NCBI GenBank assembly: GCA_022842935.1
Contig: JALHOP010000020.1
Location: 21,767-85,766, forward strand
Length of the DNA: 64,000 nt
Origin: Myxococcota bacterium
GTDB lineage: Bacteria > Myxococcota > XYA12-FULL-58-9 > JALHOP01
Reading direction: 5' to 3'
Shown here: in pieces, positions 35,699-43,098 of the stretch
Layout of the letters: every line of letters begins with the position of its first letter
Position numbering within the stretch: position 1 is the first letter of the stretch
Program-made: the position numbers and the translations under genes
The notes under the pieces: model-generated
What the model was told of the DNA's origin: nothing
Seen by the model: only the letters and a program-made list of their open reading frames with translations
Database searches by the model: none

Positions 35699-36178
35699 TC
35701 ATCGGCGGTGCAGAGCCTCCAGCCAAGGCCGCAAGTCGTGTCGCCGCACCGCCGAGTGGATAATCCGCTCTAGCGGAACGTCGGGGCGACGCGTCAACCC
35801 CTTCTGCTTCAATGCGGCGTCGATAGCGCGTGGGAGCAATCCTCGCTGGTGCATGCTCGCGAGGCTCGCCGCTAGGCCATCGTCGAGACGTCCGGCAAGC
35901 ACGGTCGCAAGACTCTCGCTGCCAGCTTCAGGCGCTGCGAGGCAAAGCTCGACGGCTCGCCGGAGCCAGGCACGGGTCGCATCTATGCCTGCGGGCGCTT
36001 GGCGAGGCACGGCCGGAGGTTTGAGCGGACAGGGTTGCCGCGCCTTCGGCGGGGTGCGGCTGCGACGTCGCAGAACGACTGTGATGGGGGGCAACACGAC
36101 GATCGGCGCGGCGCGGGGCGCTGCATCACCCTCGCACGCTTTGCTGAACGCCACGGACCAAGCCTTATAAACCTGCAT
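35699..36178 (-). CDS. Hypothetical protein
   Basis: About 159 aa from the ATG at 36178, which has GGAGG ten bases upstream. It has a short N-terminal helix (VYKAWSVAFSKACEGDAA) and a Pro/Arg-rich linker (VVLRRRSRTPPKARQ). A helical C-terminal domain follows (AWLRRAVELCLAAPEAGSES, LPRAIDAALKQKGLTRRP). No recognised family, no signal peptide. An open frame on the other strand overlaps it, so the call is tentative. The region is convergent with the repeat-protein gene (7-base gap). Confidence 0.45.
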   Translation of the reverse strand: MQVYKAWSVAFSKACEGDAAPRAAPIVVLPPITVVLRRRSRTPPKARQPCPLKPPAVPRQAPAGIDATRAWLRRAVELCLAAPEAGSESLATVLAGRLDDGLAASLASMHQRGLLPRAIDAALKQKGLTRRPDVPLERIIHSAVRRHDLRPWLEALHRR

Positions 36179-36397
36179 GGGGAATAGGCCTCCGGGCGGC
36201 GCGTCGGCGTCGCCCCAAAAGGCCTTGTGCAAGCGTCGATCCCACGCTGGACGGCGCTAAATCGGGCGGTTCGAGGGGCTTGCCGCAGCCAAGTGTCGCG
36301 AATTGCGACGCGCAAACGAAAAACCGGGAACCACAGACGCCTGGTTGCCGATACAGCATACGGAGCCGCGACAATGCAGGACGTCTGCGCGCCAGAC

Positions 36398-36940
36398 TTA
36401 AACGATCGAGATGCCCAGAACTGCCGCCGCGCGCAGCAGCGCCGTTGCGGACTTGGCGTCGCTAATTTCGCCATTCACGGCCATGCGGACGGCGTCACGG
36501 AAGGGGATGCGCTTCACCTCGAGCAACTCGTCGTCCTCGAGCTGCTGCCCGACGTCGACCAAGTTGGTCGCGAGGAACAAAAAGATCCGCTCGTTGCAGA
36601 AGCCCGGTGTTGCGTAGATGAAACCGATGGGCCGCAGCGTACCAGCACGCAGTCCGACCTCCTCGACGAGCTCGCGGCTGGCGCAAAGCGCTGGGTCTTC
36701 TCCGTGGTCGAGCTTGCCGGCCGGGATCTCGACGATCCACGCGCCACCCGCCGAGTATCGGTATTGCCGGATCAACGTGACTGTTTGGTCCTCGTGCAGC
36801 GGGACAATGGCCGCGGCACCCGGATGCTCAACGTAGTCGAGGTCGACCACGCGACCATTGGGGAGCTGGACGGTGTCCACGCTGACCTTGATGGTGCGAC
36901 CCTTGTGGACGTCCCGTCGGGAAACCAACCCACTTGCCAT
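36398..36940 (-). CDS. NUDIX hydrolase, ADP-ribose pyrophosphatase type
   Basis: A 180-aa enzyme. The Nudix box (GKLDHGEDPALCASRELVEE then VGL) has the G-x5-E-x7-REUxEExGU spacing with all glutamates. The preceding strand VTLIRQYRYSAGGAWIVEIP is typical of ADP-ribose pyrophosphatases (NudF/YffH type). It hydrolyses ADP-sugars to AMP and sugar phosphate. The ATG at 36940 starts just upstream of SRRDVHKGRTIKVSVD. Divergent from the PLP-enzyme gene by 101 bases, which may hold shared promoters. Confidence 0.87.
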   Translation of the reverse strand: MASGLVSRRDVHKGRTIKVSVDTVQLPNGRVVDLDYVEHPGAAAIVPLHEDQTVTLIRQYRYSAGGAWIVEIPAGKLDHGEDPALCASRELVEEVGLRAGTLRPIGFIYATPGFCNERIFLFLATNLVDVGQQLEDDELLEVKRIPFRDAVRMAVNGEISDAKSATALLRAAAVLGISIV

Positions 36941-37041
36941 GATTCGACCCCTTCGACGCTGCGCGTGATGTGTATGCGCCGGCTTCGCGGTATCCATACC
37001 CACGTGCGGGGGTGTTCGCTACCTCCGCCGGAGCTATCCGC

Positions 37042-38682
37042 ATGAGCACCTTGCAGACCCACGTTCCCGTCAACGCCCCATCGCGCGCCAAGCGTCGCGA
37101 CCTCTTTTCGCGGCTCGCCAAGGACTTCATGGGCCTCGACCGCCACGACCCGGTCATCACCATGGACGGCGCGCTGGCGAGCAAGCGCCGCGTCTACCTC
37201 GACACCACGGCGACCGCACTGATGCCGCGTCTCATCGCCGATAGTCTCAACGACTATTACACGCATGCCTGCGCCAACAGCCACACTGACGCGCATCGAG
37301 CTGGTCGCGACACCACCGCCGCAATCGAGTACAGCCGGGACGCGATCGGTCGACTATTGGGCTACGACCCCACACGCGACGTCGTGCTCTTCACCGCGAA
37401 CGGTGCCACCGGCGCCACGAACTTCCTTGCGCGCGCTCTGTTCCCTCCGGAGCTGCGCGCAATCGTCAAGCGCTTCCCGAAGGGCGTGCCGCCCGAGTTC
37501 CGCCGCATGTTGCGTGAGTCGCTCGGTGCGGCCATGCAGACCGCCCTCGACGAGCTCGAGGCGCGTCCGCTGATCGTCACCACGATTATGGAGCACCATA
37601 GTAACCTCCTCCCGTGGATCGAGGCAGTCGGTAAGCACAACGTTCGCGTCGTTGGTGTGAATGGTGCCGACGGCACCCTCGACATGGACGCTTTCGACCG
37701 CATCATGGCGAGCGAAGGCAGCCGCGTCAGACTCGTCGCGGTAACCGGAGTCTCCAACGTCACTGGCATCGTCAACCCCGTGCGTCGCATGGCGAAGGTT
37801 GCGCACCAATGTGGAGCGCAGATCCTCGTCGACGCCGCGCAATGGATTCCGCACGCGAAGGTGGACTTGCACCAAGCAGATGCGAGTGAAGACATCGACT
37901 TCGTCACGCTCAGTGGTCACAAGCTCTACGCCCCCGGGAGCCGGGGCGCTCTCATCGGCAACATGGCAACCTTCGACTGCAATCGCTGCATCAGCGACGT
38001 TGGCGGCGGCATGGTCGAATACGTGGCCATCGACGACTACGACGTGAAGAAGCAGGTCACGGCGCGCGAAGAGGCGGGCACCCCGAATATTCCTGGCACC
38101 ATCGCAATGGGGCTCATCGCCGAGATGCTCGACCGAGTAGGCATGGACGTCGTCGCCGAGGCCGAAGAACAGCTCACCGCGAAGCTCATGGAGCGCCTGC
38201 TGCAAATCGACGGCGTGAAGGTTTACGGCGCCACCGACATCGGCCGCGTTCATCGCGCTGGCGTCGTGTCGTTCAATGTCTTGGGATACGAACACGGGCT
38301 CGTCGCTGCTTACCTGAACGACGTACACAACATCGCGGTGCGTGACGGTTGTTTCTGCGCCCACCCTTACGTCAAGCAGCTCATGCGATTTGGGCACGAG
38401 GAAGAGAAGTGCTTCCGGGCCCAGATGGTCCAGGGCGACCGGCGCAACATCCCCGGCATGGTGCGCGCATCCCTGGGGGTGTACTCGACAGCCGACGACG
38501 TCGCGGTTCTTGGCGACGCTCTCGAGTCGTTCAAGAAAGACGCCGATCGTATCGCTAGCCGCTATAGCGTCCACATGGACGGCACCTACCGGCTCAAAGA
38601 GATGCCGCCACTTCCGTGTACTTTCGATGTGAAGGACCTGGTCGCCAACTGGGAGAAGGGTGGAGAGCGAATCGCCCACTAG
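37042..38682 (+). CDS. Class V aminotransferase-like PLP enzyme (cysteine-desulfurase superfamily)
   Basis: A 546-aa PLP-dependent enzyme starting at the ATG at 37042. It has the cysteine-desulfurase/selenocysteine-lyase fold: VYLDTTATALMPRLIADSLN, HTDAHRAGRDTTAAIEYSRD, TTIMEHHSNLLPW and QILVDAAQWIPHAKVD. The Schiff-base lysine is K294 in TLSGHKLYAPGSRG. A cysteine-rich loop, RDGCFCAHPYVKQLM, is near the C-terminus. At 546 aa it is longer than IscS/SufS (about 400), with extra N- and C-terminal segments and an insertion after residue 130. Substrate unknown; a desulfurase role is not proven. Confidence 0.85.
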   Translation: MSTLQTHVPVNAPSRAKRRDLFSRLAKDFMGLDRHDPVITMDGALASKRRVYLDTTATALMPRLIADSLNDYYTHACANSHTDAHRAGRDTTAAIEYSRDAIGRLLGYDPTRDVVLFTANGATGATNFLARALFPPELRAIVKRFPKGVPPEFRRMLRESLGAAMQTALDELEARPLIVTTIMEHHSNLLPWIEAVGKHNVRVVGVNGADGTLDMDAFDRIMASEGSRVRLVAVTGVSNVTGIVNPVRRMAKVAHQCGAQILVDAAQWIPHAKVDLHQADASEDIDFVTLSGHKLYAPGSRGALIGNMATFDCNRCISDVGGGMVEYVAIDDYDVKKQVTAREEAGTPNIPGTIAMGLIAEMLDRVGMDVVAEAEEQLTAKLMERLLQIDGVKVYGATDIGRVHRAGVVSFNVLGYEHGLVAAYLNDVHNIAVRDGCFCAHPYVKQLMRFGHEEEKCFRAQMVQGDRRNIPGMVRASLGVYSTADDVAVLGDALESFKKDADRIASRYSVHMDGTYRLKEMPPLPCTFDVKDLVANWEKGGERIAH

Positions 38683-38720
38683 GGGCTACCGGTCGTCGGC
38701 GATCGGCCAACGGCCATCGA

Positions 38721-38790
38721 CAGTCGGCAATCGGCAGTCGGCAGTCGGCAGTCGGCAGTCGGCAGTCGGCAATCGGCGATCGGCGATCGG
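38721..38790. repeat. CRRTCGG heptamer array downstream of the PLP-enzyme gene
   Basis: Ten uninterrupted 7-base units: CAGTCGG six times, CAATCGG twice and CGATCGG twice, followed by decayed copies to about 38840. It lies between two co-directional genes. The remaining intergenic sequence (38683-38903) holds no gene that I can support. Confidence 0.88.
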
Positions 38791-38903
38791 CCAACGGGGC
38801 TCGGCCATGGACCGTCGACCATGGGCGCTCGGCGATCCAGCCAGTGGACTCTCAGTAATCGGTCATCAATGCGCCCCGGTCCATTCGTGATTACACTCGC
38901 CCA

Positions 38904-40157
38904 ATGCCGACCCCCCGCGCGGCAGGCTCGTCCCTAACGGTCCATGAGAGCCTCGCCGACATCCCAGCTTCCGACTGGGATGCTCTTGTCACCTACGACT
39001 CACCCTTCGTTTCGCATGCGTTCCTGCGCTTGCTCGAAACGAGCGGCAGCGTCGGTGCCGATGCGACGGGCTGGATGCCTCAGTACATTGTCGCGCGCGA
39101 GGGCGAGCGCGTCGTGGGGGCGCTACCCGCCTACCTGCGTGGTGACAGCTACGGCGAATATATCTTCGACTGGTCGTGGGCGCAGGCTGCCCAGCGGGCG
39201 GGCCTTCCGTACTATCCGAAGGTGACCGTGGCGGTGCCGTTTACGCCGGCCACGGGGGCGCGCATCCTGCTGCATCCAGCCGTCGACCACGCTCGGACAC
39301 GCGCGCTGCTACTCGATGGACTGCTCCAGTTGACCGCGAAAACAGACAGCTCGTCCGCGCATGTGCTCTTTTGCCTCGAGGACGAAGCGCAAGCGCTCGC
39401 GGACGCGGGCTTCATCCGTCGCTCGACCCACCAGTATCACTGGCGCAACGACGGTTATTCGACCTTCGACGACTTCCTTGCAACTCTCCGCCACGAGAAC
39501 CGCAAGCAGATCAAGAAGGAGCGCCGCAGAGTCGCCGAGCAAGGTGTCATCATCGAGCGATTGGCAGGTGACCGGGCAAGCGAGCGCGACTGGGCTCTCA
39601 TGTACGAGCTCTATCGCAGCACCACCGACCGAAAGTGGGGCAGCCCCTACCTCACGAAGCACTTCTTCACACAGGCCCGCGATGCCGTCGGCGATCGTGC
39701 GCTCCTCACGCTTGCGCGACGCGGCGACAACGTCATTGCCGGGACGCTGAGCTTCCAGGCTGGCAAGCACCTCTTCGGCCGCTACTGGGGTGCCCGCGAG
39801 CAGGTCGACAGCCTGCACTTCGAGCTCTGCTACTACCAGCTCATCGAGCACGCCATTGTCACCGGCAAGACGCTCGTCGAAGCCGGCGCGCAGGGGGATC
39901 ACAAGCTCAAGCGCGGCTTCGTGCCAGTGGTCGTTCACAGCGCCCACCACATCGAAGATGCGCGTTTGCGAGCAGCCGTGGCGCGTGCCTGCGACGACGA
40001 GGCTCGGCAACTGCGCGCTCTTCTCCCTGAATGGGCGACCCACGCACCCTTTCGCGAAGGTGCGGAGCCCAAGTACCCACAAAGCGCGGGCATCGCCATC
40101 GCGGGCGGAGCAGTGCGCGAGGTGGGCGATGACGCCCCCTCGCGCGACCACGGTTAA
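38904..40157 (+). CDS. FemAB-like acyltransferase (GNAT fold, DUF482 family)
   Basis: A 417-aa cytoplasmic enzyme of the FemAB-like/DUF482 family (PF04339). Signatures are WDALVTYDSPFVSHAFLRLL, RGDSYGEYIFDWSWA, YPKVTVAVPFTPATGARIL, FLATLRHENRKQIKKERRR, GRYWGAREQVDSLHFELC and EAGAQGDHKLKRGFVP. These proteins are thought to transfer amino-acyl or acyl groups. The exact acceptor is unknown. The 3' end overlaps the stop of the convergent 809-aa protein gene by four bases. Confidence 0.85.
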   Translation: MPTPRAAGSSLTVHESLADIPASDWDALVTYDSPFVSHAFLRLLETSGSVGADATGWMPQYIVAREGERVVGALPAYLRGDSYGEYIFDWSWAQAAQRAGLPYYPKVTVAVPFTPATGARILLHPAVDHARTRALLLDGLLQLTAKTDSSSAHVLFCLEDEAQALADAGFIRRSTHQYHWRNDGYSTFDDFLATLRHENRKQIKKERRRVAEQGVIIERLAGDRASERDWALMYELYRSTTDRKWGSPYLTKHFFTQARDAVGDRALLTLARRGDNVIAGTLSFQAGKHLFGRYWGAREQVDSLHFELCYYQLIEHAIVTGKTLVEAGAQGDHKLKRGFVPVVVHSAHHIEDARLRAAVARACDDEARQLRALLPEWATHAPFREGAEPKYPQSAGIAIAGGAVREVGDDAPSRDHG

Positions 40158-42583
40158 CGGATGTTCTGAGTAATGCGCGCCACGATGTCTTGCAGCATGC
40201 GGATGACAGCCGTGAAGGTCTCCATCATCTGCTTGTAGTTCTGCATCTGCACCTGGAGCTCTTGCACGATGGCCTGCGAGGGCTTCGTGGTGAAGCCAAA
40301 GTCCATCGGGTTCAACGTGACGTCCACGAAACGCGCCTCGCGTTTCACCTCGCGCTTGTTGACGAGGTCGTCGATGTGCTCGTCGCTGTGCGCCGCAGCT
40401 TGGCCCTTGAAGAGGTTGAGCTCGGTCTCATTGTGGATACCGGCGGTCTTGAGCTCATCTGCAGTAAGGCCGAGCTCCTTGAGTCCTTCCGCGTCGAGCG
40501 CGCCATCCTTGAACTGGATCTTGTCGAGTTTCGCGGACAGCTTGTCCATGCCGTCGGCGCGCAGGGTCTTGAAGGCGTTACCGCGCGCGTTGCTCTCGGC
40601 GGCTTCTTGCGCCGAGACGTGCGGCGTCCAGGTCAAGCCGGCCATCTTGTCGAGCTGCTCGCGATTGATGTTCTCGCGATGCTCGCCGAGGTCGATGCCC
40701 GCATCGTACTTCTTGACCAAGTCACGGGCGAAGTTCTGGTCGGCCTGCAGCTTGCGGTTGGTGCGCTCGAACTGCTCGGCGACGACGATCTCAGCCATCT
40801 TGAGGCGGAGCTTGTCTTCCTCGTTTTCGGTCATCATGCCCATGAACATGAGCAAGATGGACTCGATGGGCAGGCCCGAGTTGAGGAGTGCCATCATCGA
40901 GTTGAGGCGTGTCGCGCTCACCAAGTGCATCTGCTGTGTCTTGGCGTTGTACTCCTGAATCGCATGGAGCAGCTCGTGGTGGCCGTCGTTCTTGAGCTGG
41001 TCGTGGCGAACGCGCGATAGGCCGAACCAGTTGCGGTTGGCGGCGTTGAACCACTTGTCATCCTCTGCCGAGGCTGGCCCGCTCTGCGGATTCGGCGGCG
41101 TTGGGGGGCCACTTGGTCCACTTGGTCCAGCACTTGCTGAGCCGCTTGGTGGCTTGCGCGGTGGCGCACCGCCTGCGGAGGCAGCAGCTGCTGTAGCCGA
41201 GGGCGACGGCACTACAGTCAAGAGTTTACGCACGTCGTCTTCTCTGAACAGGTGACCACCGAGGACATGCATGACGACGTTGTCCAACACTGGATGTCCT
41301 GTGTTCACCTCCCCGGTTGTGAACGCCTTAGCAAAGCTCTCCGGGAATGACCGCGTGAGCTCCATGTTCGGTTCCAGCGCGGCGAGTCTCTTTCCCTCCT
41401 CTGTCTGTCGAAATTCAGCGATGCGGGCCTTGATGTCGGGCGGGAGGTTCGTCTCGCGGCCGGCCAGCTCGTCGAAGATTTGCAACGTGCGGCGACCTTC
41501 GGTCGTGTCGTCGTCGAGTGCAGGCCGATTCTTCTCGAGGCCGAACCAAGCCCCAAGCAGCCCGACATGGTTGGGCATGCCCTCGAGCTCACCGACGATC
41601 TTTCGGAAGTCACTCTCGAGCTTCTTGAGGTCAGGCGCGCCGCGAAGCTTCGTTTCGAGATCGCGCAGCTCGGCTTTTTCTTCGGTCGAGCGTTTGGCCT
41701 TGGGGATGCCCCTCAATTCCGCGTGCCGCTTACGGTAGCCGTCGAACTCCGCGCTGTCCCTCTGAAGCTTCTCTTGGATCTGCACGGCTTCGCGATGGAG
41801 CTGCGTACCGCGGGGGCTCAGGTGCTGCTTGATGAAGTCGATCGTTTGGTCGAGGGCCGCGTGAATCTCCGGGTCGACATCCGCAGGTGCGCCACTCGCG
41901 GTTGTGCTCGCAACGCTTGCAGGGGCGCCATCGACAGGGGCGACTGGCTCGCGCTCGACGGTCGCTGAGGCGGGGCCCGCACTCGCCGCAGGGGCGCCCA
42001 CTTTTCTGGCCTTGGGCGCGATGCCGTCGACAGCCTGAGGACCTTCGGCGGCCCCGGGCTCATCGTGAATGATGTTGATGCGGGTCGCTTGTGGCGGACC
42101 CGCGGACGGGACGACCTCGGACTCTTCGCCGCGTCGCGGCCGACGTGTCCGGCGCGCGCTCGAGCCGGACGGCTCTTCATCGAGGCGTTCATGAATCGCC
42201 GCGACGTCGATGGTTCGGCCGTCGTTCACCTTCTCGCTCGTGCCCCTGCTGTCGCGGACGTTGCGCTCGAGCCCGTGCTGAGCGCTCATCACGTTGTCTT
42301 GCGGGCCTGGGGCGCGATCGAAGGCGTCCTTGAAGAACGCCTTGACGGTCGGCAGGCTGGGGAGCACTTCGCGCAGGGCGTCGCGCTGAGTTCCGGAGAG
42401 CTTCTCGACCAGGGCCGCTGCGGTTGCCGGGCTTGTTACGTTTCTCTCGAGCTGCTGGCGCAGCGCAAGCGCGCTAGAGAGGTTCGTGAGCGCGGCCTTA
42501 CCATCGATTTCGTCGAGGAGAGTCTTGACGCGTTCGATCGCGCCGGACGAGATCGCTACGCTGCTGCCTTGGACACTGGACAT
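40154..42583 (-). CDS. Large coiled-coil protein of unknown family
   Basis: An 809-aa protein. It has an N-terminal helical part (IERVKTLLDEIDGKAALTNL), an Ala/Pro-rich linker (about 130-235) and a long coiled coil (about 245-340: QIQEKLQRDSAEFDGYRKRH). A second Ala/Pro/Ser linker (SGSASAGPSGPSGPPTPP) precedes a domain with an amphipathic-to-hydrophobic hairpin (SMMALLNSGLPIESILLMFM). The C-terminal helix (LQVQMQNYKQMMETFTAVIR) ends INQ/ITQNIR. No signal peptide. The layout recalls secretion-translocator or needle-like proteins, but no diagnostic motif exists. Preceded by a small gene on the same strand. Confidence 0.65.
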   Translation of the reverse strand: MSSVQGSSVAISSGAIERVKTLLDEIDGKAALTNLSSALALRQQLERNVTSPATAAALVEKLSGTQRDALREVLPSLPTVKAFFKDAFDRAPGPQDNVMSAQHGLERNVRDSRGTSEKVNDGRTIDVAAIHERLDEEPSGSSARRTRRPRRGEESEVVPSAGPPQATRINIIHDEPGAAEGPQAVDGIAPKARKVGAPAASAGPASATVEREPVAPVDGAPASVASTTASGAPADVDPEIHAALDQTIDFIKQHLSPRGTQLHREAVQIQEKLQRDSAEFDGYRKRHAELRGIPKAKRSTEEKAELRDLETKLRGAPDLKKLESDFRKIVGELEGMPNHVGLLGAWFGLEKNRPALDDDTTEGRRTLQIFDELAGRETNLPPDIKARIAEFRQTEEGKRLAALEPNMELTRSFPESFAKAFTTGEVNTGHPVLDNVVMHVLGGHLFREDDVRKLLTVVPSPSATAAAASAGGAPPRKPPSGSASAGPSGPSGPPTPPNPQSGPASAEDDKWFNAANRNWFGLSRVRHDQLKNDGHHELLHAIQEYNAKTQQMHLVSATRLNSMMALLNSGLPIESILLMFMGMMTENEEDKLRLKMAEIVVAEQFERTNRKLQADQNFARDLVKKYDAGIDLGEHRENINREQLDKMAGLTWTPHVSAQEAAESNARGNAFKTLRADGMDKLSAKLDKIQFKDGALDAEGLKELGLTADELKTAGIHNETELNLFKGQAAAHSDEHIDDLVNKREVKREARFVDVTLNPMDFGFTTKPSQAIVQELQVQMQNYKQMMETFTAVIRMLQDIVARITQNIR

Positions 42584-42622
42584 CAGGTGGGTCCTCTCAA
42601 AGGGGTGCGCTCACCCCCGCGG

Positions 42623-42949
42623 TCACTCCGCCGGTCTCTGTTGCTGGTTCAATCTCTGAAACATCTGCAGCAGAACATCGCGAGTGAGAAACACCGGAAG
42701 TCTGGTGCGCCGTCCATCGATGGCTTCGGAGACGGCCTGTTTGTTGTGGAGGGCCTCGACCGAAACGGACCCTGCCAACCCACCGTCAATGTAAACGTTG
42801 TAGTTGGGGGCGTTGCCGACACGCTCGAAGAACCACCGCTGAAGGCCGACGTCGAGCGTGAAGCTGTTTTGGTCTTGACCGGAGCCGCTCGCGGGCGTCG
42901 TCGCCGCGACACCTCTTGCTCCCCAGGTCCATGTTGGCCAGCTCGTCAT
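42623..42949 (-). CDS. Small hypothetical partner of the 809-aa protein
   Basis: A 108-aa protein whose gene ends 39 bases before the 809-aa protein start, on the same strand. The sequence is coherent (NSFTLDVGLQRWFFERVG, APNYNVYIDGGLAGSVSVEA, TRLPVFLTRDVLLQMFQRL), with a short Pro/Thr-rich N-terminus. Weak ribosome-binding site before the ATG at 42949. An open frame on the other strand covers it, but its composition is irregular. Not recognised. Confidence 0.5.
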   Translation of the reverse strand: MTSWPTWTWGARGVAATTPASGSGQDQNSFTLDVGLQRWFFERVGNAPNYNVYIDGGLAGSVSVEALHNKQAVSEAIDGRRTRLPVFLTRDVLLQMFQRLNQQQRPAE

Positions 42950-43098
42950 TGGGATAAATCTCTCACGAAGTCTTGTCTTCAGTCTCTCGTTGCAACTTAT
43001 CGGCGCGATTCAGTAATGGTTGCGCTCAGATGTGTGACAGTGTGGCTTTTTTGTGTCGCGCGGATCGCGAACGAATCCAACCTGTTAGCTTGGCCTCC

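Noticed and set aside
37354..38679. Long minus-strand ORF (441 aa) across the PLP-enzyme gene
   Set aside because: Antisense shadow of a clearly recognised enzyme; composition is His/Asp/Val-rich in the way typical of GC-rich antisense frames.
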